A stretch of DNA of 64,000 nt from Larix kaempferi. Lineage: Eukaryota > Streptophyta > Pinopsida > Pinales > Pinaceae. Under the pieces are notes generated by a model that did not search any database, was not told the origin of the DNA, and was given only the letters and a program-made list of their open reading frames with translations. The stretch lies in contig BSBM01001138.1 in NCBI GenBank assembly GCA_027924585.1, positions 12,953,001-13,017,000 of the forward strand, read 5' to 3'. The position numbers and the translations under genes were made by a program. This document shows, piece by piece, positions 55,871 to 64,000 of the stretch (position 1 is its first letter; every line of letters starts with the position of its first letter).

Positions 55871-57148
55871 TGTTGTGGCCACAACAGATCCCATGCTTTA
55901 GCTAAGCATGGGAGCCCCCAATTTTTTTTTTTAAAGTAAAGGTATTTGGGTAAGTGTTCTTGGTTTCTATGATCTTGCACTTGTACCTTTCGTTTGGCTT
56001 GATTGCCTTTCTTTTTCTCAGAAATTACTAAGTGTTTTGGTCACAGGAAGATTTAAATTTTAAGCATTTTTTCATTTGCTCCTGCCAACATGAAACCCGA
56101 TATTTCAACAGTCTGACACGCCGAACCCGAAAGGTGCGGGTTGTGGGAGTTAGTTTTAGTCATTTAATTTTGTTCATCCCGAAACCCGCAACCCAAAAGG
56201 TGTGGGTTGCGGATTTCCCCTTGCTAATACTTTCACAAATTTGTCATCCCAAAACCCGAAACCCACAACTGCGACTTTTGGATTTCGGGAGTGTGTTTTA
56301 CCTTTATTCGTGTTGTGTGTTCCCGAAACCCGCAACCCGAAATGTCGGATTACGGGATGCGGGAAAATATTTTTCATTTTGATGATTGTTTCCGTTTGCG
56401 CAACCCGCAAGTTTCGGGTTGCGTCTTTCGGAAACCGGGTTTTACCTTTGTGGTCATTTTGTCATTCTGAACCCGCATTCTGCATCGGCTAATCTAAGTC
56501 GTCCATTCTTTTTAATTGCACGGTTACGATTTAACCGGGAAAATCAATAAATAAGGGTTTTTCTTTATTTTCTTTTACCATTTTCACTGCTGGAAATTAT
56601 CCTGTTGCACCGATTTTTACTACGGATTTCATACCAAGGTGTCATTTTTACTAGTTTTTCGTTATTCCAAGTTGGTTTGCTGTTACTGTTGCATTTGCAA
56701 TTGATATTTTCGTTGTTTTGATTTTTCTTTCTTTTATTTATCAGATTTTCAAAGCTCCGCCACCATGTCGAAAAACACCCGGTCTAAGACAGCTAACAAT
56801 GATTCCCTGACCAAAGACCCCAATTTTGGTACTTTCTCTGATACTAGTGAAAGGATTACGGAGACCTATCAGATAGATTGGTCCAAGATATATGCCATAT
56901 TCGACAATGATGACCTTTCCCACTTTAAAAATGATCAACCTGTGTATGAAAAAATTAGGGCTTCTAAGATACACGTCATTGCTGCTCGTCCTGCCATTTT
57001 ACCTTACACTAATGTTGTCAAATGGATAATTGAGAATGCAAACCCCAAAGACCGATCATTCAATGATAGCACGGGGGCTCAATTGACTCATTTCCGCCTT
57101 GAGGTTTTTATTCGTGCTTTTGCTCTCAAACCACATGTGCAGACCCTT
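55871..57148 (+). repeat. 3' LTR of element G, cut by element I
   Basis: Matches 39440 to about 40738 of the 5' LTR, including the CpG-rich hairpin cluster. Stops at CAGACCCTT, where element I starts. Confidence 0.88.
56765..57148 (+). pseudogene. LTR-embedded gene of element G, 3' copy, N-terminal part
   Basis: First 128 codons of the gene at 40353. It keeps the ATG in the context GCCACCATGTCG, showing that the GTG in the 5' copy is a mutated start. No stop up to the break made by element I. Confidence 0.7.
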
Positions 57149-57834
57149 TGTCACCTACCCAAATTTGGAAACTACTTATTTTTATTTGCAAAAACATTAT
57201 GTTAAATTATAATTACAAAGTTTTGTAATTATGACCAAATTTGGTCAAGGATGATTGTAATAACATATTATTATTATTTAATAAATTAAAACATGAGACA
57301 AACACCCAAGGGAACTGTTAAATGAGTGTTCATTAACACACTAGGAGGATTGGAAGCTGTTAGAAGGCATGGGACAGGTGTCAGCAATTGCACTCCACCA
57401 CTAATTGTTGGTTATGGGACAACAACCCCTAAAATTGTGGCATTATAACCCAGGTGGGTGGAGCAGAGCTGTTAGCTCATTAATGACCAAGTTTACCACT
57501 AAAAAGGCCTAGGTAGCCTAGATACGGAAATTCAAATTGAGCAAGGAGCCCCATATTATTTTTCTGCAGAAATAATTCCTCAGGTGATCACTGAGAGATT
57601 CGAATAGGGAGGCTAAGTGAATGTGCATTGTGAGTCTGCCGTGAATTTATTCTAAGAAGGAAACCAGAGGTGCTGGTGCAGGTCTCTTTGACTACTAAGT
57701 CTATATGACTGAATGATCTACATTGTTGTTGCAAGTTGATGACCTAAAAGCTTCTACATATTATTCTTCCTAGTGGTTCAGTGAATAGGCTCGGGGGTCC
57801 TAAGGCAAGTAATTTGGCTTCCTTTAGGAGTAGA
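57149..57834 (+). mobile_element. Element I: LTR fragment related to element B
   Basis: TGTCACCTACCC and the following about 680 bp follow the order of the first about 720 bp of LTR B with many substitutions (CAAACACCCAAGGGAACTG, GGTTATGGGACAAC, CTAGTGGTTCAGTGAATAGG). It is inserted after CCCTT in the 3' LTR of G and broken by J. The remainder lies beyond the window. Confidence 0.78.
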
Positions 57835-58438
57835 TGTTGAGATATTGTAACTTCAAAGAATATTGTAATTGTACTTTATTATTCTGTAGATGTTTCATTC
57901 CTCCTTGAATATCTTATTGTATATCCAGAGATGTTTATTCCTTCGTCGAAATGTGGTAACTTGGGTTACTAGACTTCCCTAGTGGGGGTCGGCCCTATAT
58001 GTGTTATGTGGGTCAAGGGTTATTAGACCACCCTAGAGGGGTCGGCCCAGTCAATCGTAGTGGGGTATTTAACCCATTGGTTAAATACGAGCCTACATGT
58101 CTTATGTAAAAGACAAGTTGGAGTAGTGTATAAATAGAGGAGGTGTATTCCTCATTTAACATACACTCACTCACTTAAGGATAACGCACTTGTGGAGGAG
58201 AGGTCTGATATTGTGAAGGAGGAGATCATGTATCAGGGTTTCATCTTTGTATATTGCTAGTCATCTATATTGAGGAAGCTTTGCTGGGTTTTCTACCCCA
58301 TGAGGGTTTCCCAGGATAAATCTGTGTCTCTTGTATTTATGTTGTGCTTGTTGTTTCTTCAGTGATCCTATATATGCTATTATTGTGAAATAGAATGTGA
58401 TGCTGCTATTTTCTGTCTTAGCATATTAAATATTAACA
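57835..58438 (+). repeat. 5' LTR of element J
   Basis: 604 bp, TGTTGAGAT...TATTAACA. Two TTAGACCACC-type U3 units (57963 region, 58014) and TATAAATA at 58129-58136. Confidence 0.88.
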
Positions 58439-58450
58439 TGGTATCAGAGC
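58439..58450 (+). other. Primer-binding site of element J (initiator Met tRNA)
   Basis: TGGTATCAGAGC abuts the LTR. Confidence 0.9.
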
Positions 58451-58828
58451 TAACCTGAAGGAAGGCAAGGTATGGCACTTACAACACTTGCTCCTCTTGC
58501 GACAATTTGAAGGTTAGGGTTTTATATAGCAAAAACCATTCATCGTGGAACTTTCGCTATAAATCCATTTATGCGAAGGTTCAGAATCTGAAACCTTTAC
58601 AGGTCATATATAACATCTCCAGGTATCTTGTGTCCAAAGGGAACCCTCAGATTCGTTTTGCTTTGTAAGTTATGATCAATACAAGTTAGGGTTTCTGCCT
58701 CTTCCAGACCTCAGTCAAAATCAGGTGACCTTGGAAAAAAGGTCATAACTTGGGCTAGGAAGCTCCAAATGAAATTTCGTAAAAATTTACAGGTAGTACA
58801 CAGACTGTACTATCTCAGAAAACGTTTT

Positions 58829-59180
58829 TAGAGGCCGAAGGTGAACCAGGGACATGTGGCACTCCATACAAGTTCGCTCTCCTGTTTTATCCCATAAATA
58901 GGTCACGTTGCGACATTTGGCATAACTCTCTCTCAGAGAGTCCAATTGAGGTCAGATCTATCAGGATGGAAATATAACAGGGAGAGATATCTCAGGAAAC
59001 GTTTTCAGAGGCCGAAGTTCAAACAGTGACACGTGTCACGCCATACAAGTTCGCTCTCCTGTATTATCCCAAAACAGGTCATGTTGCGACATTTGGCATA
59101 ACTCTCTATTAGAGAATCCAATTGAGGTCAGACCTATTGGGATGGAAAGATGACAGGTCAGGCTACCACATAAAAAAATT
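58829..59180 (+). repeat. 177-bp tandem duplication in the leader of J
   Basis: Copies begin AGAGGCCGAAG at about 58830 and 59007, as in D; it therefore predates the split of the two elements. Confidence 0.82.
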
Positions 59181-61099
59181 TCAGACCCTGTGGAGTGAAA
59201 ATGTCGGAGTTACAGAAGAAACAATCAGGTACATATTTCTGTCAAAAAATAATTATTTTTTGAGCACCTTCATTCATGGCTTCCGGAATTTAGGGTTTCG
59301 GAGAAAGTTAGAATTTTTGGAATCAGAATCCATGACTGAATGCTACTCAGGAAAATCGAAATTTAGAGACCAAGATCAAAATTTTTGGTTGGGTAGAAGA
59401 CCGGGCTTGATCAAACCCCAGTTCGGGATTTTGATCGGAAAGATGGAAAATTAGGGCTTCAGCAAAAGTTGGAATTGTTGAAGTCTGTAACCACGGCTGG
59501 AAGCTCCTCAGAAAAATAAGAGTTTAGAGCCTTGGATCGAACCTTTTGATTGGACAGAAGGGTGGGATTCATCAAACCCTAGTTCGGGTTCTTGTCTAGA
59601 AGATCCAGAAGTTTCGAAGACAATTTTGAGGTGTCAAATTTTGGAGATTTCAAAATTGAAGTATGCTAGTTTGATCAGCTCAACAAGACTCATCCTTCCA
59701 TCCATTCAGAAGTGTGAAAGTCAAATATTGAATTTTTAGGGTTTCTCTAGCAAACCCTAATCAAGCTCCAGATCAAGTTTCAGGGGGAGTTGAGGCTAAG
59801 GCCTTACATAAGAAGACTACAAGAAGTCTCGACAGGTATGACTTAAGAAGGTTCAGGTATGTCTTGAAATCTGATTCTTGATTAAGTTCATAATGTGTTT
59901 GTCTTCATATTATTCATTAGTACAATCTTGATCAATGTTAGAATTGTCTTATCACCCTAGCAGCAGTATGAATGCATGTGAATGATCGAAGACATTCATT
60001 GATTAGGGCTATATGATTGTACTAATGCATTATGGTGTTGTGTGAGGTTGATGTTGTCTGCTAACAAGATACATGTACATCACAAAAGACAAATCAAGTT
60101 CCATGACCATGACAACATGAAGACAAAGACTCATCCACAATCTTTTTTCTACTTACGAGGTATGTATGACTTTGTTATATTATGCTTAACCTATGAGACA
60201 TGCAGGTTCTAGCTCAGGATCTCTAAATCATTAAAGAGATTGTTTAGGTATGTTGTACATAACTAAGCAGGTATGTTTTCCTATGTCAAGTTAGAATCTT
60301 ACCTTGTGTTAGGATCCCTTATATAAGTATACCTGGTATGATTGGTTATGCTTATTCATAAAGTTAGTAATCAAGGGTTTATGCGTATTATGTCTCTTAT
60401 CTTGATGATTTAATTAACTAGAAGAGTACTATGATCAAACAAGAATATGCATAAGTAAAAGAAGACTTCCTTGAAACCCTGAATACTAATGATCATGACT
60501 ATACATATTCAAGATTATTTAGAATTAGAATGTTTTGAGAATATGCTAATGAATGTATGTTTGTGTATGAGATCATGAGGATGACACTAGTGCACACTTG
60601 AGAATGCACAGTGGTACAGAATGAATAGAAGTTCAAAAGACATATAGAAGATCAAGCGGGAGGCAACCACACAAACATAAAAGATAAGTATTTGAGTTGT
60701 TATTTGAAATAGTAAATTATATTGCTTGTATGCATATTTGTATTCCTAGAATATATCATGCTGAGTGTAAACATTCATAGAGCATTGAACAATATACTAC
60801 TAATATGCATATGATTGGTAAGTTGGACAAACATTCCATTGTTGCTTGTCTAGAATGAAACCTCTTTGCTGACATGCTGAGAGCTGTGCACACTCTCGAT
60901 AGTATGTTCTGGTAGAGATGGAAGGCATCTAGATAGCCATTGTATGCATACAGGATATGGGAAAGTGTTGTGCCAAAATATTGGTCAAAATAGTTGCATA
61001 ACTATGTAAATAATATCTGTATGCATAATAGGTTATCATGTCAATATGATTTGATGATTATGAAGTATTACTAATCATGTACTTCATTTTGATTTGTAG
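59181..61099 (+). other. Leader end and intron-like region of element J
   Basis: Noncoding. The Gag remnant words GAGGCTAAGGCCTTACATAA are kept near 59790. Donor-like GTATG words at 59836, 59857, 60160, 60248 and 60271 and an acceptor-like GATTTGTAG ending at 61099 correspond to those in D. The stretch CTAGAATGAAACCTCTTTGC (near 60850) is also shared with D. Confidence 0.5.
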
Positions 61100-61836
61100 G
61101 AAAGATCATGATGAATGATGAACACTAAACAAGCGATGGATGTTCAACAAAATATTTACAAATCAAACACACCATAGAAGGCTTGTGGCTAGAAGATTCT
61201 CTTAGAAAGAGGAAGAGAGTCATGATGAGATGTTTGCTCCAAGTGGCTAGATAAGACCATTCTCTTAATGGTGTAATTAAAGAAGAAGTGTGAATCAGGT
61301 TCTATATGGGTTCCCAGGATCGATAATCAACTGATGAGCTTAATGATCACCATGGGTGATGTGGATCTCAACCTTTGCTACAAGGTTGAATATGGTTTCT
61401 ATACACAGATGACATGGATGCAAGAAGGAACTCACCATAGAGTTCGAATGATATTGAGGCTCATATCAGTAGACCCATCTAATGAGAGATGGCACAGATA
61501 GATATGCAGAAGATCATTCAATACAGAGTGTGAATGATGTTCAGTTACAAAGGGAGAATTGACAGTTTCTTGATAAGCTTGGGCTTTACCAAAAGTAAAG
61601 TTGTTCCTAACATTTACATTAAGGTTGCGGATGGTGAACCTATCATACCATTATTGTATGATGATGATCTCTTTCTGACAAGGAATGAGAAACAGATCAT
61701 GAAAAGAAAGAAGAAGATGGCTGCAGAAATGAAAATGAAAGGTCTCAAATTGATGCATTACTTCCTAGGTCTAGAAGTATGGCAAGGCTCAGAAGGAATC
61801 TTTCTCAATCAGGGAAAGTATGCTGAGAAATATTAA
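61100..61836 (+). pseudogene. Element J reverse transcriptase remnant
   Basis: The last 100 codons (from about 61534) are open and align with [16 protein letters not shown], then PLLYDDDLFLT where YVDD is expected (here YDDD), then MKMKGLKLMHYFLGLEVWQ. Upstream only scattered RT words remain. Confidence 0.75.
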
Positions 61837-62570
61837 AAGGACTTGATGTGTTGGAATGGCCACTCTCATGGATTCCAACTTGAAGTTGTTAGCAGATGAC
61901 TCATCAGATTTAGTGGATATAACTTTGTACAGATAAATTATTGAGTCATTGATGTGTCTAACGAATACTAGGTCAGATATATGCTTTGCTGTGAACACCT
62001 TGAGTCAGTAACTAGTGGAAACTAGATGTGTTCACCTGATAAGTTGCAAATCATGTGATGCGGTACCTAAAGGATACAATAGACTTTGATCTATGTTATC
62101 TTGGAGATCATGACTTCAGATGGCTACACAGATGTTGATTGGGCAGGAAGTGTATCAGACAGGAAGAGCACATCGAGAGGATGTTATTGTCTGGGATCAG
62201 CCATGATCTCATGGTTTAGAAGGAAGCAATCTAGTGTGGCTCTCATCACAAGCGAAATATATGGCTGATTGCTCTGCTAGTTGTGAAGCCGTATGGCTTT
62301 AGAATTGTTTGACATAAAAATGGACCCAACTGTGATCCTATGTGACAAACAGAGTTGTACCAAAATGGCAGAGAATCCAGTATTCCATGATAAGTCAAAA
62401 GCACATAGAGATCTGACATTTCTATATACGAGATATGGTGCAGAAAGGAATTAAAGTTAGAATTTGTAACAAGTTACCAATGTACTAACCAAACCTCTAC
62501 CGATCCGATGAACTAACCAAACCTCTACCTCAAGTAAAGTTTTCCAAAGACAAACTTAATATAGTTTAAA
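61837..62570 (+). pseudogene. Element J RNase H remnant
   Basis: Several frames. Recognisable words: DVDWAGSVSDRKSTS near 62130, CDKQSC near 62340 and the HDKSK/HIEI region near 62390. Non-functional. Confidence 0.72.
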
Positions 62571-62579
62571 AGGACCCTC

Positions 62580-63260
62580 CTTGAAAGGGGGAGTGATGTG
62601 ATCACCTATGATGAGATTTCCTGCATCGACAGTGAGGTAAATGATGTGGGTACCTATATTGGTGATGCCAACAGAGAGGTTGGTGGATGGTCCATAGACA
62701 GGGTCTAAGGTGACAAGGGGATCGCATCATCCTTGAACATATGTTCTAAAAGGAGCTGTAGACAGGTGTCTCCGAGAAAGAAGAGGGATTGCATCATCCC
62801 TGAACACATGTTCTAAAGAGAGTCGTAGACATATGTCTTCGAGAATGAAGTCCTTGGTGGATCGAATAGGATTGCATCATCCTGAAGAGAGTCGTAGACA
62901 TGATGTCTCCGAGAATGAAGTCCTTGGTGGACAGAATAGGATTGCATCATCCTGAAGAGAGCCGTAGACATGATGTCTCCGAGAATGAAGTCCTTGGTGG
63001 ACAGAATAGGATTGCATCATCCTAAAGTGAGTCATAGACATGATGTCTCCGAGAATGAAGTCCTTGGTGGACAAAATAGGATTGCATCATCCTGAAGAGA
63101 TTCGTAGACATGATGTCTCTGAGAATGAAGTCCTTGGTGGACATGATAGGATTGCATCATCCTTGAACTCAAGTTCTAAAGTGAACCATAGACAGATGTC
63201 TCTGAGAAAGAAAAAGGATTGGATCATCCCTGGACTTTAGTCCTAAAGTGAGCCGTAGAC
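62580..63260 (+). repeat. 70-bp repeats, first array, 3' region of J
   Basis: Units with GAATGAAGTCCTTGGTGGAC, AGGATTGCATCATCCT and AGACATGATGTCT. Each word folds: GTCC/GGAC, AGGAT/ATCCT, AGACAT/ATGTCT. Four to five good units between about 62840 and 63150, less regular on both sides. Confidence 0.85.
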
Positions 63261-63327
63261 AGGTGTCTCCGAGAATGGAAGATAGGACTGCATCGTCCCT
63301 GGACCTCAATTCAAAATGTACATGATT

Positions 63328-63960
63328 GGGATTGCATTGTCCCTAGACATGAGATTTGTCTTAAATGGATAAGGACTGATCATCCTGGAACTAGATCAAG
63401 ATTGCATCGTCCCTAGACATGAGATTTGTCTTAAATGGATAAGGACTGATCATCCAGTAACTGGATCGGGATTGCATCGTCCCTAGACATGAGATTTGTC
63501 TTAAATGGATAAGGACTGATCATCTTGGAACTGGATCGGGATTGCATCATTCCTAGACATTAGATTTGTCTTAAATAGATAAGGACTGATCATCCTGGAA
63601 CTGGATCCGGATTGCATCGTCCCTAGACATGAGATTTGTCTTAAATGGATAAGGACTGATCATCCTGGAACTGGATCGGGATTGCATCGTCCCTAGACAT
63701 GAGACTTGTCTTAAATTGATAAGGATTGATCATCCTGGAACTGGATCGGGATTGCATCGTCCCTAGACATGAGACTTGTCTTAAATTGATAAGGACTGAT
63801 CATCCTGGAACTGGATCGGGATTGCATCGTCCCTAGACATGAGACTTGTCTTAAAGTGATAAGGATTGATCATCCTGGAAATTGATCTGGATTGTATCAT
63901 CCATGGACCTATGTCCTAAAGAGAGCGGGATTGATCATCCTGTAATATGATCGTGTGTGT
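63328..63960 (+). repeat. 70-bp repeats, second array, 3' region of J
   Basis: Eight or nine units spaced 70 bp (starts near 63328, 63398, 63468, 63538, 63608, 63678, 63748, 63818, 63888). Each has GGGATTGCATCGTCCC, GACATGAGATTTGTC and ATCCTGGAACTGGAT, all short hairpins. No ORF. Confidence 0.88.
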
Positions 63961-64000
63961 TGCAGGATATGCTGCTATGTATTAGTGAGAATACATGCTT

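Larger units (their letters stand above)
39440..57148 (+). mobile_element. Element G: Tat-like non-autonomous Ty3/gypsy element with 5.5-kb LTRs
   Basis: 5' LTR 39440-44930, then a conserved primer-site-like motif, one Gag-like gene (44997-47004), noncoding DNA interrupted by H, a hairpin region shared with C, and a 3' LTR cut by element I at 57148. No protease, RT or integrase is present, so it is a large non-autonomous element. It shares with C the end type TGTTG/CAACA, the post-LTR motif TGRTGCTAGAA, an LTR-embedded gene and the 3' hairpins, so an autonomous relative of C is the likely source of enzymes (inference). Left flank AGATT; the right flank is outside the window. Confidence 0.8.
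57835..64000 (+). mobile_element. Element J: degenerate Ty1/copia element related to D
   Basis: 5' LTR, Met-tRNA primer site, leader with the same 177-bp duplication as D, intron-like middle, RT and RNase H remnants, and repetitive 3' noncoding DNA. The 3' LTR is not reached. It is more decayed than D. Left flank GTAGA; the target duplication cannot be checked. Confidence 0.85.

Noticed and set aside
62580-63960. Regular 70-bp direct repeats as a CRISPR array
   Set aside because: Repeats are contiguous with no unique spacers, the DNA is from a plant, and they occupy the 3' region of a copia element.

Overview
This window is plant nuclear DNA made almost entirely of nested LTR retrotransposons. 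I see no host gene, rRNA, tRNA gene or organellar insert. Several insertions are flanked by 5-bp target duplications, three elements have initiator-Met-tRNA primer sites, and two have giant LTRs (4.3 and 5.5 kb). This fits intergenic heterochromatin of a very large seed-plant genome, perhaps a gymnosperm, but the species is an inference and cannot be fixed from sequence alone.

Layout, with letters used in the features. A: an antisense Ty1/copia-like LTR and 3' end (38771-39439, plus bases 1-9), the oldest layer seen. Into A went B (10-38770), a decayed Ty3/gypsy chromovirus with 3.2-kb LTRs. The 3' LTR of B is split by two insertions: C (7978-32154), a Tat-like Ty3/gypsy element with 4.3-kb LTRs, and E (33012-35909), a small non-autonomous element with one intact Gag-like ORF. 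C is in turn broken by D (14215-21429), a young non-autonomous copia element, and F (31022-31972), a TIR element without coding capacity. Also in A lies G (39440-57148), a Tat-like non-autonomous element with 5.5-kb LTRs. G contains H (47568-54776, minus strand), a nearly complete copia element. The 3' LTR of G is broken by I (57149-57834), an LTR fragment related to B, which is broken by J (57835 to beyond the window), a copia element related to D.

Little is intact. H keeps one reading frame from gag to RNase H with four in-frame stops. C keeps PR-RNaseH-RT-RNaseH-INT in one frame with stops. E has a clean 349-codon ORF, and D has a clean 282-codon ORF covering the RT tail and RNase H. The best candidates for something undescribed are: (1) arrays of small hairpins with compensating stem changes in the 3' noncoding DNA of the copia elements D, H and J; (2) a second hairpin family with a conserved loop word in the 3' noncoding DNA of the gypsy elements C and G; (3) long protein-coding genes inside the LTRs of C and G; (4) an extra RNase H lying before, not after, the reverse transcriptase in C; (5) conserved intron-like signals in D and J; (6) an exon-like antisense ORF in both LTRs of B.
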